This document shows positions 44,201 through 54,100 of a stretch of DNA of 64,000 nucleotides, one piece after another; the stretch's first letter is position 1; each line of letters opens with the position of its first letter. A program made the translations under genes and the position numbers. A model generated the notes under the pieces. It saw only the letters and a list, made by a program, of their open reading frames with translations, searched no databases and was not told the origin of the DNA. This DNA is from Candidatus Woesebacteria bacterium (GTDB lineage Bacteria > Patescibacteriota > Microgenomatia > UBA1406 > GWC2-37-13). Location: positions 26,464-90,463 of the forward strand of contig JAGQLS010000005.1 in the NCBI GenBank assembly GCA_020429045.1, read 5' to 3'.

Positions 44201-44440
44201 TTAGAAAGTGGTCAAGAAAAGGATCCCGAAGAGTGCGACGACAATTCCTGCGACTTGTTGTTTTGTCAACTTGTCTTTAAAAATGAAATAAGACATGATG
44301 ACAAAAAGGATTGGTGCTACACTTGCAATCGGGGCAGCCAAACTGTTCGAGTTAGGGATTGATAAACTATAGTTGAGCGCGAAATTTCCAAAGAGAATAA
44401 GAAAGGTAACGATACGAACTATATTTTCATTGATCTGGCT
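44201..44440 (-). pseudogene. Remnant of an EamA/DMT-family transporter (C-terminal part)
   Basis: On the minus strand, in frame with and directly after the stop of the next gene, 79 codons read like the end of an EamA transporter. They include IVRIVTFLILFGNFALNYSL, SLAAPIASVAPILFVIMSYF, then IFKDKLTKQQVAGIVVALF and GILFLTTF, stop at 44203-44201. No start codon or N-terminal half is present. The other 225 nt of this gap (43976-44200) show nothing I can support. Confidence 0.7.
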
Positions 44441-45175
44441 TTAAACAGAGCGTAGGTTATTATCATGCCGCATGTTAAGAAACGCCACTATTTCTTCAGG
44501 ACCAATTCTGTATGGACTTTGATGACCTTCATAAAATTCATAGCGGCGAATTAAATATGATAATATACTTGGGAAATTAAATTGAATAGACTTAAGATTT
44601 CCAGTCCGACCATCAGAGATAGCCCTTCCCAAATCAGCTGACGTTTCAACGTCAATTCCAAATTCACTTTTTAGTTTATCAATATTGGTCACTCTAATAC
44701 TATGAGAACGCCCAACATAATTATCGCCCATAGGAGATCTTTGGGTTGCCGTGACAGAATTATGCTCATATGTTTCTAGAGAAACTAGAAAACGCATTCC
44801 GTTTACAACGACAATTTTCCCAGTATGCATTTCTTTTTTGTAGTCATATAGGAAATCATGAAACTTTCTCCTTGGCCATTCATTCATTCTTATCGGTGGG
44901 TAAGGTACGGCTTGAAATAAAAGATCCATCGCATTGGCAATTTCATTATGACTGAGACCCAATCGTATTACTGTATCATTATCTTGAGCAAGGACATGTA
45001 ATAATGATTCATCTTTTCCTAAAAATCCGTGATAAGAATAATGCATTGATGGGTCGGGTCGCATGTTTTTTTCAATTTCTGAAATTGGGAGACCGTTAAT
45101 ATGTTTTAGTGCAAGAATATCTTGTGTTGATCGAGGCATAACAAATTGTGCTGGTTCAAGGTTATCATAAAACAT
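44441..45175 (-). CDS. Unrecognised protein
   Basis: A 244-residue soluble protein with no membrane segment. Visible features are QDILALKHINGLPISEIEKN, SHNEIANAMDLLFQAVPYPPIRMNEWP, a segment VVVNGMRFLVSLETYEHNS, then RSHSIRVTNIDKLKSEFGI and a C-terminal EEIVAFLNMRHD. I do not recognise a family. It shares a palindromic -10 region with the divergent gene at 45198; TATAAT stands 8 nt before its ATG. It is followed by a transporter remnant. Confidence 0.6.
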   Translation of the reverse strand: MFYDNLEPAQFVMPRSTQDILALKHINGLPISEIEKNMRPDPSMHYSYHGFLGKDESLLHVLAQDNDTVIRLGLSHNEIANAMDLLFQAVPYPPIRMNEWPRRKFHDFLYDYKKEMHTGKIVVVNGMRFLVSLETYEHNSVTATQRSPMGDNYVGRSHSIRVTNIDKLKSEFGIDVETSADLGRAISDGRTGNLKSIQFNFPSILSYLIRRYEFYEGHQSPYRIGPEEIVAFLNMRHDNNLRSV

Positions 45176-45182
45176 TAAGCTA

Positions 45183-45192
45183 TATTATAATA
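45183..45192. promoter_or_regulatory. Palindromic bidirectional -10 element
   Basis: TATTATAATA is its own complement, so it offers a TATAAT -10 on both strands. The plus-strand gene starts 6 nt after it (ATG 45198) and the minus-strand gene 8 nt after it (ATG 45175). The start codons are only 22 bp apart, so the two promoters must overlap. Confidence 0.65.
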
Positions 45193-45197
45193 AATAC

Positions 45198-45836
45198 ATG
45201 AAGAAAACTGCCTTCTCTTTTTTTGTATTTGCATTATTTCTTTTTGTTTTTGTAACTTCAATTTACGCAACATCAGGATGTTGTTCGTGGCACGGCGGGG
45301 TTGCGGGGTGTGATACTAGCGTGGGAAGACAAATCTGTAATGATGGAACATATAGTCCGACTTGTACGTGTAGTTATATTCCTCATGTTGCAACCCCAAC
45401 CCCCATAAATATCCCAACTTCAATTAAAGGAATTGTTACATTTGATTACGACTCATCGACAAAATCATATACTGTTCGTTATGATTGGGACGATTGGAGT
45501 GAAAGTAATGGATGGAGCATTGGTTTGTCTAAATATTTTGGAACAGACCCGGGTCCTATTGCCGACACCACTGAGAGCAAATGGATTTTTAAGGGTGTAA
45601 GTTCAGGCGATAAATATATTAATTTGAAGGCATACGTTGCGGGTCACTGGTCAAACATAACGTCAAAGTCGATTCATGTCCCCGTCATACCTAGCGCCAC
45701 ATCGAAACCAACACCAACCAACAAGCCCATCGTTCAACCAAAGGAATCAAAACCCACTCCAAAGCCTGTAAAACAGGAAAGTACAACCAATAAAGCGAAG
45801 AAGAAATCACTTTGGGAATTAGTCTTTGGGTTTTAG
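45198..45836 (+). CDS. Secreted Cys-rich protein with Thr/Pro and Lys-rich tail
   Basis: A 212-residue protein with a signal peptide (AFSFFVFALFLFVFVTSIYA). Next comes a compact Cys motif GCCSWHGGVAGCDTSVGRQI followed by CNDGTYSPTCTC, seen in many small secreted bacterial proteins. A beta-rich domain with aromatic residues (YDWDDWSESNGWSIGLSKYF) resembles fibronectin-type folds. A Thr/Pro/Lys-rich C-terminus follows. Function unknown; the cell surface is likely. Confidence 0.65.
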   Translation: MKKTAFSFFVFALFLFVFVTSIYATSGCCSWHGGVAGCDTSVGRQICNDGTYSPTCTCSYIPHVATPTPINIPTSIKGIVTFDYDSSTKSYTVRYDWDDWSESNGWSIGLSKYFGTDPGPIADTTESKWIFKGVSSGDKYINLKAYVAGHWSNITSKSIHVPVIPSATSKPTPTNKPIVQPKESKPTPKPVKQESTTNKAKKKSLWELVFGF

Positions 45837-45995
45837 TTAATATAATACACATCGTACTCAATGCATTGATACCTCCAACACCTCATTAACCCATCTCTTG
45901 CCCGCTATCACAAGATGTAATAATTGGTGAATGCTTAATGATTACTATTTAATAAATCGTGTATAAGTAATCCCATAGCATGTTATAATCCGCAT

Positions 45996-46868
45996 GTGGA
46001 AAATACAAATCTGCCCATAGGCCTCTCTTTAACACCAGATGCTCCTCCCACCCATACCTTTGGAGAAATCCACGACATGTTTTCTGCGACACTTTTTGGT
46101 GCCTCACTTTTTAGAAATATTCGCTATGCCCGATATAAACCAGAAGCGGTGAGCAACGAGGAATGGTGCAGGTTGCTGGGAGCAGACGTCAACAATCTGC
46201 AACACATCTTTTTGACATATGGTATCGCGCGACAATTTATCCTTCACTCTCAAGAGAACGGAGAATGTCTGGCGCAAGAAGAGCAGCGACAATTACTTTT
46301 GGCAGCAATTGTGCACGATTGGGGAGAAGCGATTGTAGGAGACGAAACATATGATAAAAAAAATGATTCATTCGAGGAACGAGAGATTGAGGCGGGGAAA
46401 TTTATTATTCAAGCGGTATTTGGAAATAACAATTTGCCGACAAACCTTATGGAGGACACCTTTGTAAACATAGCATTTGATTGCACGACAAAACTCGGGC
46501 GTATGTTTAATGCAATAGAGATGATTGGATATCTGAGGACAGCACTCCGGGCGGTAGATGAAAGTAAGAAGCTCACCAACGAACAAATACAACAATATCC
46601 CGATCTTCGACAAAGATTGTATTGGTTGGTAAACAATGTTTTGATCCAGCAAATAGATCAATTGGTGAGCTATGCAGATCAATATTCCGCCGTGAAATTG
46701 TACCTTGAAGAAGGAAGCGATCGAATAAGCGAAGCCTTTGAAATTATTACTGACGAAACCTTCGATTTTTATCCCGCAGAAGAGCGTGAGAAAAAGAAGC
46801 AGATCTTTGTACAAACCCAATCGTCCTGGCAAACCTTCATGAAAACGCAAACCCCAGTTGTGGCATAG
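45996..46868 (+). CDS. HD-domain protein
   Basis: A 290-residue protein starting at GTG 45996, 6 nt after TATAAT (45984-45989). The metal-binding motif AAIVHDWGEAIVGD is near residue 105, with further acidic residues (FEEREIEAGK). HD proteins hydrolyse phosphate esters such as nucleotides. The long C-terminal helical part ends TFMKTQTPVVA. The substrate is not apparent. It precedes ridA by 14 nt. Confidence 0.75.
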   Translation: MENTNLPIGLSLTPDAPPTHTFGEIHDMFSATLFGASLFRNIRYARYKPEAVSNEEWCRLLGADVNNLQHIFLTYGIARQFILHSQENGECLAQEEQRQLLLAAIVHDWGEAIVGDETYDKKNDSFEEREIEAGKFIIQAVFGNNNLPTNLMEDTFVNIAFDCTTKLGRMFNAIEMIGYLRTALRAVDESKKLTNEQIQQYPDLRQRLYWLVNNVLIQQIDQLVSYADQYSAVKLYLEEGSDRISEAFEIITDETFDFYPAEEREKKKQIFVQTQSSWQTFMKTQTPVVA

Positions 46869-46882
46869 GGTATAATGAGGTC

Positions 46883-47269
46883 ATGATCAAACATATCGAC
46901 GCCATTGGCGCACCATCAACAAAAGGCTACCCATTATCACATGCCGTAGTCAGCAACAATCTCGTGTATACCTCTGGTCAAATTTATCTCACCGCAGAAG
47001 GGAAACTGCTCGAGGGAACTATCGAGGAAAAGACCCACCAAGTTATGAAAAACCTCCAGGCAATTTTACTGGCTGCCGGAAGCTCATTTGAGTCAGTACT
47101 CAAAACAACTATTTACGTAACCGACATGGAAATATATGGTAAGCTCAATACCGTTTACGCGAGCTATTTCTCCAAAAACTATCCTGCGCGAGAAGTGATT
47201 TGTGTAAAAAGCCTTCCCCTTGGAGCAGAGATAGAAATAAGTCTCGTTGCAAGTGTAGAAGCGTTATGA
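46883..47269 (+). CDS. ridA: RidA family enamine/imine deaminase
   Basis: A 128-residue trimeric RidA protein that hydrolyses reactive enamines/imines. Seen: YPLSHAVVSNNLVYTSGQIYL, HQVMKNLQAILLAAGSSFES, VLKTTIYVTDM and YPAREVICVKSLPLGAEIEI, which includes the conserved Arg of the active site. TATAAT stands 6 nt before the ATG (46871-46876). The stop overlaps the next start. Confidence 0.93.
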   Translation: MIKHIDAIGAPSTKGYPLSHAVVSNNLVYTSGQIYLTAEGKLLEGTIEEKTHQVMKNLQAILLAAGSSFESVLKTTIYVTDMEIYGKLNTVYASYFSKNYPAREVICVKSLPLGAEIEISLVASVEAL

Positions 47270-48042
47270 AGACAATTACGCTTCTTACCGATCCGCAGCT
47301 TATATCGGCGCTCGATGCCGCGCAGGTTGTTGCGTGTGATATCGACCACACGCTCATTGATTTTGACCGTGGGCAGGAGGCGGCGACACGGGAAATAGCC
47401 AAAGCAATTTCAGCGCCTTTTGCCAAAGAGATGAACGCAATCTTTCTCCTCCTTCTTGCAGGGTACCGAGGAACAAAACAAACACCAAGCAACAACAAAA
47501 CGTATCAAGCCATCCTGCAGAGAATATACGATTTACAAGACGACACACCCTACGGTAAGAAAATGTGGAGCAGAGAGGCTATGGCAATAGTTGCCGCACA
47601 AAATATAAATATTGCCATAACCCCCGCACAAGTTGAACAAACCCGCGATGTTTATTGGGGTGCAATTGGCGATTTTTCTCCTTTGTATCCAGACGCCAAG
47701 AAATTCATAGAAGAAGTAAAAAAGCGCACCATTACACTCTTTTTTACGAGCGGGAGCGATGCAATATTGTCTGTACGGTCTCATCTTACCCTTCATTATG
47801 ACCCAACTTTTTCAGAAAGCTATAAACAAAAACGATTAGTTGGGCTACCCCACGCAAGAAAAGTGTTTATTGCCGATCCAGAAGGCAAAATAAACCCTGC
47901 GTTTTACGATCGAGTCGAAAAAACCATCTTCACCATTACCCATGACAAGTTGCGCGTATTATTTGTCGGCGATTCATACACCGGCGATATCCAGGAGCCA
48001 GAGAAGCGAGGCTATAAAACCTATCTTATCAAACGAGAATAG
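47266..48042 (+). CDS. HAD-family hydrolase
   Basis: A 258-residue HAD phosphatase-like protein. Motif I is VACDIDHTLIDFDRG; the second segment is TLFFTSGSDAILS. The end carries VLFVGDSYTGDIQEPEKRGY (motif IV). It overlaps ridA by 4 nt (ATGA), so translation is coupled. The substrate is unknown. Longer frames from 47200 are rejected. Confidence 0.85.
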   Translation: MKTITLLTDPQLISALDAAQVVACDIDHTLIDFDRGQEAATREIAKAISAPFAKEMNAIFLLLLAGYRGTKQTPSNNKTYQAILQRIYDLQDDTPYGKKMWSREAMAIVAAQNINIAITPAQVEQTRDVYWGAIGDFSPLYPDAKKFIEEVKKRTITLFFTSGSDAILSVRSHLTLHYDPTFSESYKQKRLVGLPHARKVFIADPEGKINPAFYDRVEKTIFTITHDKLRVLFVGDSYTGDIQEPEKRGYKTYLIKRE

Positions 48043-48114
48043 ACCCTTTCTGCAGCAAAATGTTTGTTGCCGGCACAGTTTGATATAATGAGAGACCACA
48101 AAGTTATCCCCATC

Positions 48115-48990
48115 ATGCAAAAAAATACATATGCTTTTCTTGATTCAGGAAATGGCAAAAAACTTGAACAATTCGGCTCTTTTACCATCATCCGTCCTGC
48201 AGCTGGCGCTGTCTGGAAGCCTCAGCACCATGCGCTATGGCGCCAGGCAGACGCAGAATATGTGCGCACAAGTAGTAAAGATGGCCGGTGGCAGATGAAA
48301 AACAAGAAACTTCCCCATCAGTGGGAAATAACGCACTCGACACATAGGTTTTTGATCAAACCCACCAGTTTTGGGCATCTTGGCATCTTCCCTGAACACG
48401 CACTGAGTTGGCAAACTATAGCAAACTTCACGTCTCAATGCTTATCAAAACTGGATATATGCACCATTCTCAACCTTTTTGCATACACCGGTGGAGCAAG
48501 TATGGCGGCGCTCAAAGCGGACGCGCACGTCGTGCATCTTGACGCTTCAAAAACGTCTATCGCGTGGGCAAAAGAGAACGCCCACCTCAATGAACTTCAG
48601 GACAAGCCAATTCGCTATATTGTGGACGACGTTATGAAATTTGTTCAGCGCGAGCAAAGGAGGGGGCACACGTATCACGGCGTAATCCTTGATCCGCCGT
48701 CGTACGGGCGCGGCAACAAAGGTCAAGTGTGGAAAATAGAGAAAGATCTCCCTCAGTTGTTGGAATATATACATCGCATCTTGTCAAACAAGTGCGCGTT
48801 CGTATTTTTAAGTACTCATACACCAGGTTACACCCCGTATGTTCTAGAAAATATGCTTAAACAAGAGTTTGGAGAAACCAACAATACACGCTACGAAAAA
48901 GGAGAAATGCTTATCCAAACAGATCGCCCAGACGAGGATACGATGCCCTTGCCCAGCGGGTCATACAGTTTGTTTGTACATACATCATAA
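48115..48990 (+). CDS. Class I SAM-dependent methyltransferase (RlmI/RlmK-like)
   Basis: A 291-residue protein. It has a SAM-binding motif ILNLFAYTGGASMAAL near residue 120, VVHLDASKTSIAWAKEN and the catalytic-type motif VILDPPSYGRG. That is the layout of rRNA large-subunit C5-cytosine/m7G methyltransferases without the N-terminal PUA domain. The RNA target is inferred. The start at MQKNTYAFL (ATG 48115) is preferred; upstream ATGs overlap a TATAAT at 48084-48089. Confidence 0.82.
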   Translation: MQKNTYAFLDSGNGKKLEQFGSFTIIRPAAGAVWKPQHHALWRQADAEYVRTSSKDGRWQMKNKKLPHQWEITHSTHRFLIKPTSFGHLGIFPEHALSWQTIANFTSQCLSKLDICTILNLFAYTGGASMAALKADAHVVHLDASKTSIAWAKENAHLNELQDKPIRYIVDDVMKFVQREQRRGHTYHGVILDPPSYGRGNKGQVWKIEKDLPQLLEYIHRILSNKCAFVFLSTHTPGYTPYVLENMLKQEFGETNNTRYEKGEMLIQTDRPDEDTMPLPSGSYSLFVHTS

Positions 48991-49003
48991 GTTGTAGCTT
49001 CAC

Positions 49004-49528
49004 ATGCCGTTTAAAACATCTGCAATTGCGATTTTAGTCCTCCTTTCAGTTGTTGGGTTGGGCTACAATGTGAAAACCAAGGGAGAAGTTATGGGTGTAG
49101 TCGTCATTCCGTCAAGCACACCAACGCCTACCAATACACCGACTCCGACACTAACTCCCACTCCAACCAATACTCCCACGCCAACCTACACACCAACACC
49201 TACGTACACTCCAACCCCGACCTTTACCCCAACGCCATTGCCAATTTCGGAATTCGAAAACTATTTTAATCAGTACAGCGAGCAATACGGTGTAGACAAA
49301 GAACAACTCAAGAAAATAGCTTACTGTGAGTCAGGAGCAAGCTCAGGCGCAGCAAATGGTGAATACGGGGGTATGTATCAGTTTACCACGGAAACCTGGA
49401 CTGCCACACGTGTTCAGATGGGCGTTGACACCAACCCAGACCTACGCTTTGGCGCCAAAGAAGCAATAGAAACGGCAGCATACAAATTATCCCGCGGTGG
49501 AGAGAATGCGTGGAAAAACTGTCTCTAA
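49004..49528 (+). CDS. Secreted lysozyme-like (transglycosylase/Rpf-type) protein with Thr/Pro linker
   Basis: A 174-residue protein. An N-terminal anchor (TSAIAILVLLSVVGLGY) is followed by about 40 residues of Thr/Pro repeats (residues 38-80), then a small lysozyme-like domain. IAYCESGASSGAANGEYGGM has the candidate catalytic Glu, and YQFTTETWTATRVQMG and YKLSRGGENAWKNC follow. Such domains cut peptidoglycan glycan strands. The two Cys may form a disulphide. Confidence 0.8.
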   Translation: MPFKTSAIAILVLLSVVGLGYNVKTKGEVMGVVVIPSSTPTPTNTPTPTLTPTPTNTPTPTYTPTPTYTPTPTFTPTPLPISEFENYFNQYSEQYGVDKEQLKKIAYCESGASSGAANGEYGGMYQFTTETWTATRVQMGVDTNPDLRFGAKEAIETAAYKLSRGGENAWKNCL

Positions 49529-49530
49529 TG

Positions 49531-50589
49531 TTACTTTACCTTTTTAAAAACAGAAAGAAACTTTTTGACCGTGTTGATTTTTTCATCAAACACCTTCATG
49601 CCGAGTTGCCAGGCAAGTAGTTTGTATTCTGCTTTTTCGATTCCGGTTAGATATTTACCGTGTGCGCGGTGCATGAGCTCGGTCGCAAGATATTCCACCA
49701 GCACTTTTTCGTCTTCATAGGTTTCCACTGTGCGGTAACTTTTTATACATTTTTGAACAAATTTTTCAGCATCACTTCGCTTGATATACCCATTGAGAGC
49801 GTAAAGTACGATATGTGCCAAGAAATTTGGTAACATGTAGCGCTGATCTCCCCAGTGGGATCGTCCGAAATCGATAAACACCACTTCACCATCGCGATTG
49901 ACCAGCATATTTTTAGGGTGACAGTCGGGCCAAACGAAAAATCGTTTGAGTTTTTCTTGCTTCTCTGGATCGACGTCATACTGTGTAAAACGCTTTTCAA
50001 GAGCGTAATACAGTTTGAGATTATTTGGAAAGGCAACAAGCAGTTCTGCCGCTCGTTCATAAAAACTGATTTGTGCCGATTCGTTGGTACGGAAATCCAT
50101 CCATTCTCTTGACGCTTTTGCAAGATTGGCAAGCGACCGGCCGATATGTTCTGCAGTATTTAATGGTAATTTTTTCTTTATAATTTTGTCGCTTAGCAGT
50201 TGGAATCCGTCACTTCTTACATCCTCCATGATATGCGTGGTGAGTTTTGGAAAATGGAGGATGAGTTTTGGTGTTTTCACTTCGGCAACTTTGTTGAGAA
50301 GTTTAAGTATTTTGGCGTCTGTGTTACCACCATCGTTAGGGATGAAAAATTCGTGTGGGTTTTCCGGCGTTGTATTTTCAGTGTGTTTCACTACAACCGG
50401 CGTCCCATCCATTTCTCCCTCGTATACCTGCGAAACTGTTCCGCCTTTGAGCTCTTTGCCGATTTTGACAACAGCTTTTTTGAGCTTCAACCGTTTCATT
50501 AAAATGTCTTTGTTGGGAATTTCTGGCTCGGGATATTTTATTTCGCGAAACGTAAACCCAACGGGCAAAACATAGATATTTTTATTCAT
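49531..50589 (-). CDS. Aminoglycoside phosphotransferase-fold kinase-like protein
   Basis: A 352-residue protein with a kinase-like fold. The catalytic loop WPDCHPKNMLVNRDGEVVFI is followed by DFGRSHWGD (H-x-x-x-N and DFG-like motifs, about residue 230). An N-lobe GGTVSQVYEGEMDGTPVVVKH serves as phosphate loop and Lys strand. The substrate is unknown; APH-fold enzymes phosphorylate sugars, choline or antibiotics. The gene is directly downstream of a Nudix gene on the same strand. Confidence 0.78.
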   Translation of the reverse strand: MNKNIYVLPVGFTFREIKYPEPEIPNKDILMKRLKLKKAVVKIGKELKGGTVSQVYEGEMDGTPVVVKHTENTTPENPHEFFIPNDGGNTDAKILKLLNKVAEVKTPKLILHFPKLTTHIMEDVRSDGFQLLSDKIIKKKLPLNTAEHIGRSLANLAKASREWMDFRTNESAQISFYERAAELLVAFPNNLKLYYALEKRFTQYDVDPEKQEKLKRFFVWPDCHPKNMLVNRDGEVVFIDFGRSHWGDQRYMLPNFLAHIVLYALNGYIKRSDAEKFVQKCIKSYRTVETYEDEKVLVEYLATELMHRAHGKYLTGIEKAEYKLLAWQLGMKVFDEKINTVKKFLSVFKKVK

Positions 50590-50606
50590 AGCATTAACAC
50601 GAGAAA

Positions 50607-51161
50607 TTATAATGGTGGTTGTTGTAATAGATCGCGTTTAATCATCTCCTGTGACCACGGGGCGAGCATATTCTTGAACTCTGCACGGGATTGTTTGATT
50701 TCTTCAACAGTTTTAAGCGACAGACCATATGCAAACGTTTCGTTCATCACCGGCACGGCATCAATCTTGGCAACATACACCCTCAACACTTCGTGCTCAG
50801 TGAATTGGCCGTCTTTCTGAGACGCTTTGTACATAAACGTTCCTACGTGTTTTGGTTCCGCCCGGCAACTATCTATTGTTAGCGATGTTTCTCGTTCAAG
50901 GGTTTTGGCAATTGCGTCAAGGTCGTTTTGCGGTTTATCATCGATACTTAGTTGGTGTGAGGAAATGGTTGTGTCGAAACAATCGTCAAATACCATATGT
51001 TTGCGGTGTTGCAAAACAACACGATCGTTATGAAAAAGTACAAGGGTAAACCCGCGATGGAGAAGTCCTTCTTTGTGAGCAAGTAATTTATCAACACTGC
51101 CGAGAACCGAATCATTTTCGTCGACGCGGAGGATTTCTTGCGGCTCATCAAAATAATTCAT
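50607..51161 (-). CDS. Nudix hydrolase resembling isopentenyl-diphosphate isomerase
   Basis: A 184-residue Nudix-fold protein. It shows the IDI-like start LAHKEGLLHRGFTLVLFHND, RVVLQHRKHMVFDDCFDTTI, a reduced Nudix helix (AIAKTLERETSLTI) and EHEVLRVYVAKIDAVP. The catalytic Cys expected after the DDCFD region in type I IDI is replaced (TISSHQ), and the Nudix box is degenerate. It may be a divergent isomerase or another Nudix hydrolase. TAAAAT stands 6 nt before the ATG. Confidence 0.7.
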   Translation of the reverse strand: MNYFDEPQEILRVDENDSVLGSVDKLLAHKEGLLHRGFTLVLFHNDRVVLQHRKHMVFDDCFDTTISSHQLSIDDKPQNDLDAIAKTLERETSLTIDSCRAEPKHVGTFMYKASQKDGQFTEHEVLRVYVAKIDAVPVMNETFAYGLSLKTVEEIKQSRAEFKNMLAPWSQEMIKRDLLQQPPL

Positions 51162-51185
51162 CTTCCAATTTTATCATTTTTTTCC

Positions 51186-54100
51186 TCAATTTTCAGCCTC
51201 ATCTTGCAGTTTTTGCTGTATTGAATCAATATTATTTGTGGATTCCGCGGCGTTGAGTTTGTCTTGCACGGCCTTGACGCGATCTTCTATATTGCCCGGG
51301 GTTTGCTTAGGCTCATCGTCAACTGTCATGTGTTTTGTATTTTCTTCTGTTTTGGTTCGTTTCACTTCAACAAGATTTTCTTCTGTATCTTTCTGATCGT
51401 ATTCTTGCCTGATTTTGCTCTCACGCGCTAATAATTTGTCGGTTGCTTTGGCTGCTTCGAGTTTGGCCTTCAAGTATACGATAAGCTCGTCACCTTTGAG
51501 GTTGTTGATGAGGAAAATCGGGAGCAGATACCCAAGTTCATCGAGGCCATCTTGCCTTACTTCTTCGTCGTTTGACAGTATTTTATTGAGGGTATTGGTT
51601 ATATATACAATTTCCTGCTCAACCCACTCTTTGCGCGTTTTTATAGTTTCGGAGACTGGTACTTCACCGTCTTCGTAGTGTTTAGTCCACATGTCTTTAA
51701 CTTCTTCGTAATCTTCAATCGAAACGGTTTTGGGAATTTCTATGGTGCGTTCAATGTGCTTTTCTGGCTCAACGGCAAGCTCCATTTGCGTATTTACTAC
51801 ATCTGCAACCTCTTCTTCCTTCACTTGTTCTTTTTGAGCGATCGGCCCAAGGATTGCTTGGGAAGTGGTAAGAATGCCGGTGGTTGTATCCATGACAGAC
51901 CGTACGCGGCCACGATCGATGCCAGAGGACTCGTAAATCGTTTGGATAAGCTGCTCTGGCGGCTCATTAATATGCTCGGCATATGTATTCATAACATTGA
52001 CAACTTGTTGCGGTTTTAGATTGGTCTGTTGTGCAATTGTTTTGATTGTCGTTTCATCATGCACAGCCGATGTGAACACATCGCGCATGATAGAGGCTAC
52101 TTTTTCTTGATTAATCTGTGTTTGTTGTGCCGTTTGAGTTGGCTGTGTACTCTCCGTGGTTGCCTGAGCTGGTGCCTGGGTTGAAACGGTAGCAGGCACG
52201 GCCTGTGCTATTTGTACAGCTTTTTCTACGGGTATTTGTGCTGCCTTTGCAACGGTTTGTGCGACTGGTTGCTGCTGTGCGATAGTGCTCATTTCGTTCA
52301 CAACACTGGTCACCGCCTGTTCTGACAGATGGGTATTTTGTTGTAATTCCTTGACTATTGTCGGATTATTCTCAACGTATTGAGCCGCAAAGGAGAAAAT
52401 GGATTGTATGTGCTGCGCTGTGGTTTGTGTTTTTTGCACAATAGTTTGTATTGTTTGGGAAGACCGTTGGGCGATATTTTGACTCAATTCGTTTAGTACC
52501 GACGCGATCGTTGTCTGTGGTACAGTCGTTTCCGTGCTTACCGATTGCACAAGGGTCGTATTCGTGCTCATGTTTTTGATGATGTTAGTGATAGCCTGAG
52601 CAGAAGATTCAGCCTTGTTTTCTATACGTTTTGTGAGTATTTCGATAATCGGCTCGCCTGCATCAATGGTAATCGAAGGTAGCGCTGAGACGATTGACGT
52701 AATAACGCGTTCAGAAAGCTGCGTCTTTTGCATAATCGCGTTGGCGACATTGGCTACGGGCTGATCACTCGTCTGTTGATAAGCAGACACGACCGAGCTC
52801 ACATTTGCAGCAGAAACTCCAGTTCGCTGGGCGATTTGGTTCACTAAATCTTGATTTTGTACCACTTGGTTGGTCATCTGCTGCAGCGCAGTTGTTGCAA
52901 CTTGGGAGCTGAGGTTGATAGCGGGGATCATGCGATCGATGACAGATTTTGCTTCTCCAAAGGCAGATTTCACCGATTCGACGATATTGCGCACCTGATT
53001 TTCACTCAGCTTGTACCGATTCTTTGTCTGTTGCATGGTGTAAAATTGCGTGCTATACGACTTCATAACCGAAAGCACGTTTTTTACATTCTCTGTCGAA
53101 GTTTTGTTTTCTTTGGCAAGCGTCGGTACGATCATTTGTGCAGGTGCGCTTAGATGGTGAGAGTAGTTTTGGATGATATTGAGGACTACGGGCTCTGGGA
53201 CGTTCGTTTGTTTAACAATCTCATTGATGATAGTTTTGTTATTGACGAGGGACGCGGCATAAGCGTTTGCGATGCTCGTGGCTGCCGTTTGTCCGATTTT
53301 TGTTTTGCTTTGTACCACTTGGTTTACTGACTGCATTTTCGGCAGCGAACGGATGATGGTGTTTCGCGCACGAATCTTTTCTTCCTTTGTCATCGATGTC
53401 GATGCGAGGATGCGTTGGGCGGCAGAATCATTCTTGATCGCCCTGTTGAAAAGCTCGCTCCTCAACTGCATGAATTGCTGTCGCTGCACTGGCACTTGGG
53501 CTTGCACAGGATTAGCCAAATAGGCGATATTTTGTTTTACTGTTTGCTTGAGATTTTTGTTCATTTCGATTTGCGCTACAGAAGTAAGTTTATTCGCCTG
53601 CATGCTTAAGTTTTTCGTAATATCGCGCGTCACGGTTTTACGGATCTGGGCAAGATCGCCAATAGAGACGTTGACGTTTTGACTCACTGGCGTTTTGGTG
53701 TCTACTTTAAGCGTGGGGAGCGTGGGAGCAGGACCCGGAGTCGGGCCAGTCGATGGACCGCCGCGCATTTGATCATACATGGCAAGAAGAATATTTCTTG
53801 AAGCATAAATGCCGTCGCAACAATAGTCTCTAAAAATACGCAGTAACCACCACGGGAAAAATGTTACCGCCCATAACATGATAAGCGTAATAACATATTC
53901 TGCAAAAGTATCAACGTAGTTGCCGTTGTTGAGTGCGCCTATGGGTCTGCTGATAAGCCCTTGGATACGTTGCGCCGGACCTCCGTATACAATGTTTATG
54001 CCGGTTGGATAAATATACCCTCCGTCGCTTGAGACGCGTGAAAAATCGAAATTAAACGGAATACCCTTTTTCCAAATGGTGCTGGTTGCCCCCAAAAAGA

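Noticed and set aside
49110..49240. Second repetitive tract (ACNCCNACN units)
   Set aside because: It is a Thr/Pro linker inside the lysozyme-like protein, not a non-coding repeat array.
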